Part shown: positions 44,078-55,053 of the stretch, piece after piece | Numbering within the stretch: the first letter of the stretch is position 1 | Layout of the letters: each line of letters begins with the position of its first letter | Source: Oscheius tipulae | Lineage: Eukaryota > Nematoda > Chromadorea > Rhabditida > Rhabditidae | DNA length: 64,000 nt | NCBI GenBank assembly: GCA_037178975.1 | Contig: JASJZH010000005.1 | Coordinates: 9,200,501-9,264,500, forward strand | Reading direction: 5' to 3' | Position numbers and translations under genes: made by a program | The notes under the pieces: model-generated | The model's input: the letters and a program-made list of their open reading frames with translations, nothing else | What the model was told of the DNA's origin: nothing | The model's database searches: none

Positions 44078-46966
44078 CTATTGGAGCAGCTTCTGTAAAA
44101 TTCCGTGAGCGGCTTCCAGGGTTTCCTCTTTCTAGAAATCGATTTTGGTCAGAAACGGTATCAGGGCGCGATTACCTTCATGAAGCAGAGACGAATCAGA
44201 TTGTCGTCTGGGCTCATGGTCTTGTCGAAAAAGAAGGCCGTGGGAGGAATTGTGGCCAGCTGCTTCTCGCGACAGAGCCATCTGACGAAGCGGAAATCTA
44301 AGAAAGTTTTTTTTTTCGTTATAAGTGGCTACGGTTTTTGTAAAAATTTGTGAACTTCCCACCTCGGGACCTTTTCCTATACCCTTTGCTTTTCCAGATA
44401 CAGTCAACTCTGACTAATGTACTGTTTTTTATACGGTTTCGAGCCGGCTGGAAGGTTTTTGCTCGAGGCGAAGTACAAAATGACTAAAATTGCAACTTTG
44501 GAAGGTTTAGAGGTCACGACCACCACAGTTAGTCACAACTGCTAGTGTAGACTGTTTGGGACATAAACCCCTAAATATCGCTGCATATTCTTATTCAGCT
44601 CTCAAAACTCTACAAAAAGATTAGACCACGCAGCAAAAACAAACCGATTGGATCGTCACCGGGCTTCTCCTCGCGGAACGGGCCGTCAATTTTCGAGAAA
44701 TCCGCGATCATAAAGTAGCCGGCGTCTGGGATCAGCGGGTTCATGCCGCCCTCTTCGAGCATCTTGGCCAACTTGGAGCGTTTGGAGCGCAGCTCGTTGG
44801 GAAGATGGGTTAGGAGGTAGGAGTTCGACTTGTCGGCATCTGGAGCCAGCATGGGGTACCTGAAAATGCATTTGAGTCTATGAAGTTCCGGCTTCTGTGA
44901 ATGTTATTTCTTATTTCAATGTTATTTATTTCTGGTAACTTTGAGTCAAAATTGGGCCTACCAAAAGTGAACAGTTTTCGGGGGAAATATGCTCCCTGTG
45001 ATCGGCGACCGAAAGAATGAAAATATGTAAAGTTGTCCACAAAACATAGCCACAAGTTATCAAAAGAATTTCTAAATATTGAACTACCGCCTTCCCCGAA
45101 TTTGAATGCAACCAAATTGACGCAACAAACAAGTTGACAGTACATTTTGACTGTCCCAAAGCTCCAGTAGGGAAATGTAAAAAAAAAAAAACAAGAAACC
45201 TACTCGATCTCGAAAGCTCGGGCCACGGCCTCCTGAGTCGGTGTGCTGCAGGTGAATACGCAGTTCTGGTGGACAGACTAAAGCAGTATTTTATTACAGG
45301 AAAGTAGACAAAACTAGCCTTCATGGGAGCAAGAAGAGCGTCGGGGCCGATGGCCCAGCCCAACTTCCAGCCGGTGATTGAGAAGGCCTTTCCAGCACTG
45401 CCGATCGAGATAGTGCGCTCGTACATGCCGGGCAGGCTGGCGAAGCGAATCATCTCCCTGTCTGTCTGGTGCCACTCGTAGACCTCGTCGGCTATGACGA
45501 TCAGATCGTACTTCTCGGCAATTTTGGCGACGGCCTCCAGCTCCTGACGAGTATACAACTTTCCGGTCGGGTTGTTCGGATTGTTCAGGACGAGCATCTG
45601 AATTTGAACAGTATGTTAGCCATCGATGTGCCACTGCGCAAATTTTGAATCCCAAACGACTGTACCAAGGCAGAGGGCATTTGGCTGACATGTCTAGTGG
45701 CTGAATGACCACAGCTTCAGAGTTCAAGTCACAACGATAATTGCTTCCGTTGTGGAGAGCAAAATGATAGGGCAATAAGATACCAGGAACCTTGATAGAA
45801 ACAAGCGATGGATGCAGATATGCGCTGAAAACTGAAAAACGATTTTCAGAGCTTGGGGAACGCAAAAGAAATCAGCCAGTTCGTGGTTAAAAATGCATTT
45901 TTTTTAATTTTGCTATGTTCTGCAAAGTTGTAGCTTTTTTCCAGCTCTATAACTTTGAAGAACATACCAAAATTAAAATGTAACATTGACAACTAAATGG
46001 CTGATTTCTGTTACGCACCCTGAGCGCAGAAAATGCTTTCGACCCGTCACGAACCGAATGGCAGGGCGCTGAAAATCACCTGGCCCGACCCTAAGGCACA
46101 AGTCTGCGTGGATAGACGGTTCTTTCGGATAGGATGACAAAACAGACAGAAAACGGTCTGACAGATACGGATAGGCAGCTGGAAACAGACAAGATTCAAG
46201 AAGGGGAAGTTGACAGAAAAGCTGAGCAGCTAGCTAATAAAAGTAAAGTCTAAATAATCCGATACCTTCGTATTCTTGTTGCATAGAACCTCGAGAGCTG
46301 CAAAGTCGATGGTGTAATCGGCGCTGCTTCTGGCCCCGGCCTTCAGGTTCATTCGATAGCTGATCGGTGTGCCGCCAGCCATCAGTACCTGCGGAGCGTA
46401 GCAATCATAGCATGGCTCAATGACTAGAATACCGTATTTTATAGACGTAAGCTCCCAAAAAACTAACTCAAAACCTCGTCTCCTTTGTTAATCCAGCCGC
46501 GGAAAGCGTAGTAAAGGGCTAAGTAGGCGCCAACTGTCACAATAATCTGGAATTTTCCGCCAATTTTTCGGTAAAATCTCCACACACAAACCTCTTCCAG
46601 CGGCTTCACCTCATGTCGATACAGATCACTGTAGATCTTCGAAAGAATGTTGACCAGACGTGGATGCCCGTATCCTCGCGTGTATTGATGCCAGTCTGTC
46701 CGCTCCGGATGCTGGGCGATATCCACCAAGAGATCAGCGACGAATTTTGGCATCGGCCCGTCCGGGAATCCCTGGCCGAGGTTTACGGCCTTGTGCTGCT
46801 GTGCCAACGTTGTGAATTCGACCCTAAAATGGCGAAAAGCTACGAAATAAGGCAAGGGAACGGACCAGACAGACGGTTTGGCCTTCTCTACACAAGTAGC
46901 CGGGCGACGAGAAGACATTGTCGCGAATCTTCTAAAGAACGAGGAGGCGCTTCTAGGTACTATCAT
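44078..46966 (-). CDS. nkat: Kynurenine-oxoglutarate transaminase (KAT; glutamine transaminase K type)
   Basis: Exons: 46966-46866, 46823-46592, 46546-46468, 46423-46266, 45597-45319, 45277-45204, 44859-44645, 44297-44176, 44131-44078. They total 1314 nt, or 437 aa. The start MIVPRSASSFFRRFATMSS looks like a mitochondrial presequence. A second in-frame ATG at residue 17 could give a cytosolic form. Fold type I PLP enzyme landmarks are NLGQGFPDG, IIVTVGAYLALYYAF, IEPCYDCY, LNNPNNPTGK, ADEVYEW, SIGSAGKAFSITGWK (PLP lysine), GYFMIADFS and the C-terminal RLCFMKKEETLEAAH. It converts kynurenine to kynurenic acid and acts on glutamine-type amino acids. Exon 5 ends at a GC donor (AAG then gctagt). 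The 668-bp intron 4 holds a hairpin repeat. An acceptor (TTTACAG) lies 6 nt before the ATG. Confidence 0.92.
45850..46022. repeat. MITE-like hairpin with CAAAGTTGTAG core
   Basis: Ends near GAAATCAGCCA (45868) and TGGCTGATTTCTGTTACGCA...CCCTG (to 46022) are inverted. The inner arms are ATGTTCTGCAAAGTTGTAG and CTATAACTTTGAAGAACAT. It lies in intron 4 of the KAT gene and is closely related to 53360-53512. Confidence 0.75.
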
Positions 46967-47285
46967 TAGTCTCTGTAAATGATTCGCGATTGCAACAAGA
47001 TGTTCTTTGCATGCAACCAAGTCGAGAAGATCCCCATCCACCCATTCTACCAGACAAGATAGCCATTGATGAAGCAACAGTGCTGTACTTGTCAAGAAAA
47101 TTGCAATTATTATATATAATGCTTATTTGAAGAAGTTTGTTGAAAAGAACAAAAACTGACAATGGAGAACAATGAGAGGGGGCCGTTCCTGTAGTTTTGC
47201 TATACAATAATCTGTTAGCTCGTAAAAATGATAATCCAGATCAGAGGACAGGAAAGGACTATTTTTTAAGCACGGCGTTAGGACT
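46967..47285. other. Short spacer between 14-3-3 and KAT genes
   Basis: This 319-bp spacer separates two same-strand genes: 14-3-3 upstream and KAT downstream. I see a splice acceptor just before the KAT start and no other feature. The short distance allows co-transcription but does not prove it. Confidence 0.45.
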
Positions 47286-48631
47286 TCAGTTGGCTCCTCC
47301 TTCTTGTTCACCAGCATCTTGGTCGTCAGCAGCGGCATCGGAGGTCCAGAGGGTCAGGTTGTCCCTGAGGAGCTGCATGATGAGGGTCGAGTCTTTGTAG
47401 GAATCCTCGTTCAAGGTATCGAGCTCGGCTATGGCGTCGTCGAAGGCCTGAAAATTGGAGATGAGTAACAATTCAATGCAAAGGAGTATGGCGACACCTG
47501 CTTGGCAAGTTGACAAGCCCTATCGGGGCTCGAGGCTACTTCGTAGAAGAATACGGAGTAGTTTAGGGCCAGGCCCAGGCGGACTGGATGCGTTGGAGGC
47601 AGCTGGGCCTTGGCGATCTCTAGGGCATCGCTGTACGCCTCCTGTCCCGCGGTAGAAGAAGCTGAAAACTCGCCTGTTTAGCCAGCTGGCAGGCCTTGTC
47701 AGGGCTTCCGAGTATCTCGTAGTAGAAGACCGAGAAGTTGAGGGCTAGGCCGAGGCGGATGGGGTGGGTAGGCTGCATCTTGTCCTTGGCGATATCGAAT
47801 GCCTCCTGGTACGACTGCTGCGACTTCTCGACAACCGCTGCAATCACAAGAGTCATCACAATACTAACAACAAGGAGCAAGGATAGCTAGCGCTATTTGG
47901 AACATCCCATCCGCCTCGGACAGACAATTAGAGGGACATTCCAAAAGGCGTTAGCACTCCAAACAACAGGGGACAAGGGGAGGAGGTAAAAACTCACACA
48001 TCCTGTCGTCTCCGGAAGCGACCTCGGCCAAGTAGCGGTAATAATCTCCCTTCATCTTCAGGTAGAACACCTTTGATTCCGGGTTTCCAGCCTTGGGGAT
48101 AAGGAACTTGTCGAGCAGGTTCTGAAAAAGGTTTGTTATGACAAATGTCAACGGATGGGCTGAGTCATTGCATTGCGAAAGCATGCTTTCGATCCGCGGC
48201 TCGTGGTAGAAACAACGGTGGAAAAAACACAATAACGTACCAGGACATCCTGGCAGATGTCGCGGAGCTCCTTCTCAACCTTCTCTCTGTACTCCTTGGC
48301 CATCTGCTGTTTCTTCTCAGATCCCTCAGTCTTCTGCTCGATGGAGGAAATGACTCTCCAGCTGGATCGGCGAGCTCCGACGACGTTCTTGTAGGCGACG
48401 GAGAGAAGGTTGCGCTCCTCGTTGGAAAGCTCAGCTCCGAGCTCGGTGACCTTCTTCATGGACTGAGCCATGTCATCGTAACGCTCGGCCTGTAAAATGA
48501 AACTTTATTTTTGTACAAACATTAGAAAAAATCAATATCAGCCAAAATTAGAGAAAAATCAATATTTCAAAATAACCAACCTGCTCAGCCAGCTTGGCTC
48601 TCTGCACGAGCTCGTCCTTGTTGTCAGCCAT
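47286..48631 (-). CDS. ftt-2: 14-3-3 protein with two mutually exclusive exons
   Basis: Exons: 48631-48581, 48489-48241, 48121-47998, then either 47837-47674 (A) or 47661-47498 (B), then 47447-47286. Either form is 750 nt, or 249 aa. The start [17 protein letters not shown] and the phosphopeptide-binding residues (Lys/Arg in [12 protein letters not shown]; Arg-Tyr in YYRYLAEV) are conserved. A codes for the standard helices with [21 protein letters not shown] codes for a gap-free homologue with [20 protein letters not shown]. Both keep the groove Asn. A and B are exactly 164 nt and only 12 nt apart, so they cannot both be spliced in. The C-terminus ends EGGAN. 14-3-3 dimers bind phosphoserine/threonine partners in signalling. 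An acceptor (TTTTTCAG) lies 11 nt before the ATG, with no upstream exon in sight. Confidence 0.95.
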
Positions 48632-51600
48632 GGTAACTTAAGCTGAAAAATCGAGATTGGCAAGGCAAAGAAGATGGAAAGTTTGAAAGAAGAACAGGGA
48701 CAGAGAATGCTTGAAAATGAAACAGAAGACAACATCCACCACTGAATACCCCGCCAGAATGCTCTATGGAAACGTCATGCTCAACGGGGGGCTGGGCGGG
48801 AACATAGCGCCGAGCGCGCACACAATAACAGTTCTCAATTTCTCCCATGGAGACTAACCAAAATTTAGCCCCTCATCGATGTTCTAGACAAAAAGTAGCG
48901 TGGGAAACAATGACAGCAAAAAGAGCTGCAAAAAAACGAGCGAAAACGCCAGAAAATTGGAGAGCGGATTTTAGGAATAGCGGCGCGGAGGAATCTGCCA
49001 GGGGTCGGCGGCTGTCGGCTCCGCCCCGTTGTCACTAAATTCACCGCGGGACCTTGGGAGCGCGCACAAAAGTAGCGCCGATTCAAACGGCATTTTTTCT
49101 TTCTAATTTTCAGCGAAACTGGGAAAACCGAGACGGTGGGGGCTACTCCTACCCCATTTTCACCATTTTTGCTGCTGTAATTCCCGAAAAGACCGAAAAA
49201 GGAAGTACATGCGGTTCAGGCAGTGCTGGCGGAGGAATTCGAGGGGTCGGCAGTGGGGAAGGCAGGCAGCAGCGAACTCAAATCAATACCAAGGCTGCTG
49301 ACCAGCGCGAAAACAGCGCGTTCCGTAGTTGTCTGCTGCTGGAACATTACTCATTACTATGCCTCAGGCTATTTATAGTCGGAGAGGAGATAATTGGAAG
49401 CGAGGGCACTGAAAACCTGAAAGTAAAGAGTTCGGAGCTGTCCAGCTCGTTCAGACGGTGGTATTTCGGGTAGAATTTTGCAGAATCTTTGCACCATGAT
49501 TGTTTTTGATTGTATATTGCCCAAGGAGTCCCGAAATAGTCGCCCGGGACGTGTTCTGTTTACAAAAACAGTCGCGCGCGACGCATGTCTCTCTCCCCGT
49601 CGGCGCTCTTTTCGTACTCTGTTGACAGTTCTCGGACCCACTCTAATCTGATGCGATTCCCTTTAACCCTCCTCATCATCATTATATAGTCTGTTAACTG
49701 GGTCGAATCTTCTTCCGCTGCCACAGGATCAAAGCCCGCTGACCCCGTAGTGTAATTCTGGTCGCTGCCAATCAAACCAGCCCTATTTCTCGATATCTGA
49801 AGCAAACAATCGGAACCTCAGTGTGTTTTGGTCGTATGTCTTCGGCCAGATTGTTTTGTTAGTTTTCCAGTCTCTTTCCAACGAGATAATACGAGTGTAG
49901 AAGATTCAAAGTGATATCTCTCCGGATGGGAGGGGTTCTGTTTCCAGTAATATCCATGTTTTTAAATAGGAGTACACATGACAGGAAAAGCTTCCCTTGT
50001 CACACACCTCTTTCTTGCTCCGATTGTTTCATATGGATTGGAGCATTCTTTGATGCCGACCGACACTCGCTCCGAGCAGCACCGGGTGAGAGAGAGAGAG
50101 CTCGCGGATCAATGCAGTGTCCACTCTCGGGGACTGAGACGAGGAGGGGAGAGAGCGAATTTGAGGGACACACACATTTCCGCTGAAGCTATGAATACGT
50201 CCATGGAGACCGGATATGTGTCCATATTTGGTCAATCTCATGTGTGTTGCCTTCTCTAGGCCGCTAAGAGATCCTAGAAGACTCCGATTTGATGAGAGAT
50301 GGCACAAGCAACTTGTTTTCCACTTCGAAACCTATATTTAGGGCCGAGAGCAGTCAATAATCCTCGCGCGTGTCCCATAATTGTGGGGCCCTCGGTTGCC
50401 TAGGGGAGAGAAAGAGAGTCATGTGACTGAATCAAATGATATTTCTTATCAGGTAGTCGAACACCATCTTGAAATTCAGGAAGGAACTTGACTCAACCCT
50501 TCGAACTCCACGATAAGACTGAATCTATAAATTCCTTGGCTGAAAGTGATGGCTTGAACATGGTTAATCCGACAAGAAGATAAGAGACAGTTGTGACAAA
50601 AAAAGCTGATAAGAACCTCCTTTCCTTGTTCTATTCCTTTGAGGGAACCAGTAAAGAAATAAAAGAAACACCATCAGTTGAACCTCTTCCACAAATATTT
50701 AGTCCGTTTCTGTAAACAATTGACTTTTGAAGAGAGTTCTCGGGTGATTGTCTCTCCCTCCCCGAGTGACCTTAGACATCTAGAGAGACTTTCAAATGCA
50801 GACCGCCTACCGTCATTGCCAAATGATTCATGGCGCCGAAACAGTTCGGAGAGATGGAATTAGGCGGGAAAGGGCAACGAATGTCAACAGATTCAAACTC
50901 TAGCTTCTCTCTGTTAGACAAAAGGTGTAGCAAGAATTAAATTCATCTTTCTTTACCAAAGCTCAATGATGTCCGTCTGCCATAGTGTCCACACAATTGC
51001 ATGTCAACACTAATGCCCAAAAACGCTGACAAGACATTTTATGTTAAGAGAGAAGGGGACAAGCCAGCTGTGGATGAAAATGCTATTAGGGAAGCGGCGC
51101 AGCCGCCTGTGATCAATTTTAAACTAAGCCCAAAAAGCTGCGAAGCTGCCGTCGGCAGCTGGTATGATACAAGACAGCCCAGTAATAATTGGAAAGAGTG
51201 AAGTAAAGGCATGATTATGGATACAGAAGGAGATGTTGAAAAGGATTTGTTGAACCAGGAGAAGAAAGGAGTGCGGAGGCTGATGAAAACAGTAGCCGTG
51301 GCTCGAAATGGGGTAAATGAACCTGTTGTTGAACCGAAAAATGGGTTCAGGCTAAGAACTACTGGAGAAAAGTCCGCATTCGAGACATTTGTGATGGAAA
51401 TGAGTTGAGCCAGCTGCTGGTCGAGCGCTCTGCTCACATCTACCACATTCACGCGTTGCAGGTACGGAAGCATTCCATGGGCTCCGTATAGGTCGTTGAG
51501 ACAGATAGGCAGACACACTTACTAAGAATGTTGGAAAAAATGGTTACTACATTGGATAGTGGAAACAAGAAGAAGATTCAACATGTGGATATCTCTGGAG

Positions 51601-51928
51601 AGCAGAAAACAGTAACGATGTGTAGACGTAGTGCAGAAGAATGTTGGACATTGATCGCGAAAGTACTAATGAAAACAATTTATTCCTAGCATGAATAATA
51701 TTCGTTAACGAATCAGTCATTTCAAAGGGAATCATAGATTTTCCACGAAGGACTATTAGTCCGAATTTTCATCGCTCTTCTGGAGAGGGGGATAGCTGCT
51801 CTTGGAAAGTCGGCACCAGGCACTTTTTGACCGGCTCGTTCGGAAGTCCGCTTCAGTTACTCATGTTCGAGACCAATTGAAAAGAGGAACATACTTGACT
51901 CTTTCTTTATCTATGATCGGATAGCCAT
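48632..51928. other. Intergenic region left of the MED21 cluster
   Basis: These 3.3 kb hold no exon I can defend. The 14-3-3 promoter should lie just right of 48632. The region near 48850-49470 has relatively high GC and ORFs without recognisable content. An (AG)n tract lies near 50088-50102. A repeat at 50951-51190 is listed separately. At 51395-51520 there are open minus-strand frames and a GTAAGT donor, so an unrecognised exon is possible. Confidence 0.35.
50951..51190. repeat. Diverged copy of the 52.4-kb repeat
   Basis: It shares GTGTCCACACAATTGCATGT, CAACACTAATGCC and CAAAAACGCTGACAAG with 52376-52560. Confidence 0.5.
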
Positions 51929-52307
51929 TCATAACCGACCCAATGGTATCTGATCAGCGTTGCTGTAGGCGACAACATCGAAATGCTGTCTCAAAGCTGG
52001 CTGATAGAGGGCCTCGGATTTGGTGTCCTAGGAACGCCCAAGAAAACATGTTCAGATTGAAAAGAAAAAGTCGCTAGAAAAAAAAAGTGGTCGAGTCGTC
52101 TTCTCTTCTGGATGAATAGTTCGTCGTAAAAACATCGTGCAGATCAAACTCTTTTAATTTTTTTTTGGCACGAATTGAGCTTCTCAGTCTGTCAACACTC
52201 CAAGCATTTCCGGTTTCGGGGTAGCGGAAGTAGGTGCCATTGGCGTAGATCTTTTTGGCCACTCGAAAAATCTTGGAGAGGGCCCTCAATTTGAGTTTCT
52301 CTAGTTC
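51929..52307 (-). CDS. 3' exons of an unrecognised small protein gene
   Basis: Two exons, 52307-52134 (58 codons) and 52027-51929 (33 codons with stop), join in phase 0. The first follows a strong acceptor (TTCTCTTTCAG) and has no ATG at its start, so at least one upstream exon is missing. The peptide is basic and helical in the first part (LRALSKIFRVAKKIYANG, then RLRSSIRAKKKLKEFDLHD). It ends ALRQHFDVVAYSNADQIPLG. I do not recognise the family. It is the third gene in the minus-strand series after DIM1 and MED21. Confidence 0.5.
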
Positions 52308-52375
52308 CTGAAAGAGAACAGATTAACCGCAATGTTACGCTACGTTACCTGACAGCGACGGACGTGCATATCACT

Positions 52376-52560
52376 CTACTACTAAAGTGGAATGGTGTCC
52401 GTCCGTCCGTCCCCGTGTCCGCACAATTGCCTGTCAACACTAACACTCCAAAAAGCTGACAAGTCATTTCATGTCCAGAAACAAGGGACAAGTCAGCTGT
52501 GAAAAAAAACTTATTACTGAGGAAGCGACAAAGCCGCCTGTTATCAATGACGGTAAATCA
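52376..52560 (+). repeat. Interspersed repeat related to R1
   Basis: It starts CTACTACTAAAGTGGAATGG with a GTCCGTCCGTCCGTCC run, then CGCACAATTGCCTGTCAACA. Its head is like family R1 and its body like 50951-51190. Confidence 0.5.
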
Positions 52561-52821
52561 TGACTACTGCGAAAATGCTGCTGGCAACAGGTTCACAAAC
52601 TAAATCTTGGCTCAGGAGATCTCTACACGAGCGAACCCGATGCGTCGTTCTTCTCAAAATTCAACCTATACATCCTTGGGGTCGTTTCTGTTCGAGGTAT
52701 CCGAGGATTCTGCAGCGAAATAACGTCAAAATGGTGCAAACCAGTTCTTCTGGAGTCAGGGGCTCCCAATGCATCTCTACCACATGTGACAACATTAAAA
52801 TCCACTAGGAACCCAAAAATC

Positions 52822-52827
52822 TTTATT
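52822..52827 (-). promoter_or_regulatory. Poly(A) signal of MED21
   Basis: AATAAA on the minus strand, 32 nt after the MED21 stop. Confidence 0.6.
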
Positions 52828-52859
52828 GGAAATGTACAGAAAGGTTGAACGAGATCTGG

Positions 52860-53981
52860 TTAGACTGTTGGCCGGCTGGATAGCTGTACTTTGGCTATCT
52901 CACTGAGACGTTCCTGCAGCTGGGCAGCCATCTGTTCGCCCTCTTTGCAGACAACTTCCAGGTCACGGGCGGCCTGGAAAATACGAAACGGTTGTAGAAA
53001 CAAAAAGGCAAATGAACCTTCGTTCGTTTCGTGTCCATCAGCAGAAGTTTGTCGTTATTATCGTCAATTTGGGTCTGTATTGTGTCATCGACGGGCATCG
53101 TGTCGATCAGAGCCTAAAACTGTATGTTGCTGTGGAAAAAAACGGAGTTTACCTCAATTTCACTGGCAGTTTTGGCAATAAACTTGGCCATCAGCTCCGA
53201 TTGGTCTTCTTTGTCGAGCTCCTGCAAAAAATCGTATTAGAGCCGATTAAAGACATGAAATATTGGTACAGTGCTATTTCTCTACCAAATATGCGCCGTA
53301 GGCCTGGCCGATTTTCAGCGTCCTGCGACTCAGACCGGGCCGAAACCATTCTCAGCGTTCAGGGTGCACAACAGAAATCAGCCATTTAGGGGTCAAGGTT
53401 ACATTTTTCAGCTTTACAATGTTGTGCAAAGTTGTAGAGCAGGAAAAATGCTTCAACTTTGCATAATGAAGTACTTTGACCGCCAACTGGATGATTTTTG
53501 TTGCGCACCCTGAGAGCTGAAAATGGTTTTGGTCCGGCATGGGTCACACAGCGCTGAAAGTTAGTCCGTCAACACCCGACCTTTTCCGGGCCTATGGTAC
53601 ATGTCTGCTCTCAATGTCATTGAACTTCTTAGCCACAGGCTCTTTTCCGTGACCTAAGGCAATAATTGAATCTCTTGCGGCGGAGTGATGGCCATTTTAC
53701 TTATATAACTCAATTCATGACTGCATCGAGCTCCTCTGAACCAATTTGATTAATACCCCTTGAACCTTCCTAGAACATTAAATTATCAATAGCCTCTTTT
53801 CACTGGGCTGTGAGCAATTTCATAGAGAGTTTACTGCATTTTCCATAGAAAAACAACGAACCTCGCAGCTGGAATTGAAATCACAGGCCGGAGCCTGCAA
53901 AACCAGCACTCCGATGGCATTGCACATGAAATGCGCCTGATCCGTAATCAAATTTTGAAGTTGGGTCAGCCGATCGGCCAT
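52860..53981 (-). CDS. MED21: Mediator complex subunit 21
   Basis: Exons: 53981-53862, 53221-53153, 53113-53018, 52973-52860. They total 399 nt, or 132 aa (human 144). MADRLTQLQNLITDQAHFMC at the N-terminus and the helical EELDKEDQSELMAKFIAKTA are characteristic of MED21/Srb7. The C-terminal half is coiled coil that pairs with MED7 in the Mediator middle module, linking activators to RNA polymerase II. Intron 1 (640 bp) carries a hairpin repeat. The start sits 3 nt after an acceptor (CCTCTTAG), and the DIM1 stop is only 133 bp upstream. That spacing suggests a shared pre-mRNA resolved by trans-splicing. Confidence 0.9.
53360..53512. repeat. MITE-like hairpin with Tc1/mariner-like ends
   Basis: Terminal inverted repeats are CAGGGTGCACAACAGAAATC (53360) and GATTTTTGTTGCGCACCCTG (to 53512). 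The inner arms are TGTTGTGCAAAGTTGTAG and CTTCAACTTTGCATAATG. The CAGGGTGC start is shared with the mariner at 6334. It lies in MED21 intron 1. Confidence 0.75.
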
Positions 53982-54114
53982 TATCTAAGAGGTACATTAA
54001 AATCAACAGGTTGAAACAGGTATTTGAGCAAGCGAGAATGCGGAAAAACTAGAGTCACATGAGAGAAAGGTGGAAATTTATGTGGTCATGTAGAATGTAC
54101 AGGAAATACGAAGA

Positions 54115-54706
54115 TCAATACTTGTACTTGGTGGAGTAGTCCTTAGGTGAGACGACCAGACCGCGACCCTTTCGAGCTCCCCTGAACCAATTTTTTCTGT
54201 GAAAATACGAACTTGAGACAAACCTGTAGACGGTTTCCACGATGTCAATGAACTCTTGTCCGTCGGTGACTGCCCAGTTGATTTTGTTGTTATTTCCAGT
54301 GCCTAAACAATATTTTTCATGGAAAAAACAATAGGCTGACCTAAATCGACCATGATATGCTTGTTTCGGAAGAAGAACATCACAGTGCACGGGTCGTACA
54401 GCTCATACATCTTGTTGAAGTCGGGCACCTTCGAAATGTCGACGAGATAGACCACGGCAAACAGTTTAACCTTTGGAGCTATTTTGAAGAGGGTCTGGAA
54501 AGAAATGCTCGTAGGAAAAAACCATGAGAACGAACCTCATCCATTCGCATGCAAGTGGGGTCCCAATCGTGCCCGAAACGGATGACTACCACACGATCCT
54601 CTTCGGACAGAATGGCTTGGTCTACCTTGAAAATGCTGTGTACTAAAGGAAACTTGTTAGAGATTACCTGCCATCCATTGTCGAGATGAGGGAGCATGTA
54701 CGACAT
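54115..54706 (-). CDS. TXNL4A: U5 snRNP 15-kDa protein DIM1 (TXNL4A)
   Basis: Exons: 54706-54668, 54625-54536, 54494-54341, 54302-54224, 54181-54115. They total 429 nt, or exactly 142 aa, the universal length of this family. Landmarks are MSYMLPHLDNGWQ, VVVIRFGHDWDPTCM, PDFNKMYELYDPCTVMFFFR, GTGNNNKINW and the basic tail RGLVVSPKDYSTKYKY. It has a thioredoxin fold without the redox CxxC and is an essential component of the U4/U6.U5 tri-snRNP. A splice acceptor (ACAAGCAG) sits 5 nt before the ATG. It is the first gene of a candidate operon with MED21. Confidence 0.96.
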
Positions 54707-55053
54707 GGTTACTGCTTGTTAGTGGTCTTTGGGGGAGCCCTCTGTAATAAAGTGCTTAGTAATGAACATAGAGGGTCTATGAGTAGCCAGGAATGAAAAA
54801 AAAAATGAGAAAAAACAGGCAAAACAGCTGGAAGCTGAAACGAACAGGTGGATTCCGAAAATGTTCAGCTCTTTTACAATATAACCCGGGAACCGGGCAT
54901 GCGAACGAAAATGTCACGTAACTCACGTACTCGCATTTTCACTTCAACGTCGGGTGTCTCTAGCATTTTCATATTTTTTTATGTCCGCAACCTTTCCTTT
55001 CCGCAAAACTAGCCAGAAAAAAACTTTTTTTTACCAGCCGAAACCCATGATAG
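54707..55053. other. Divergent promoter region DIM1/methyltransferase
   Basis: These 347 bp between divergent genes presumably hold both promoters. It has A-rich and T-rich runs at 54795-54830 and 54975-55035. No repeat or exon seen. Confidence 0.5.

Noticed and set aside
51001-51520. Plus ORF at 51211-51408 and minus ORF at 51518-51039 as genes
   Set aside because: They overlap a dispersed repeat and show no domain or paired splice sites I can defend.
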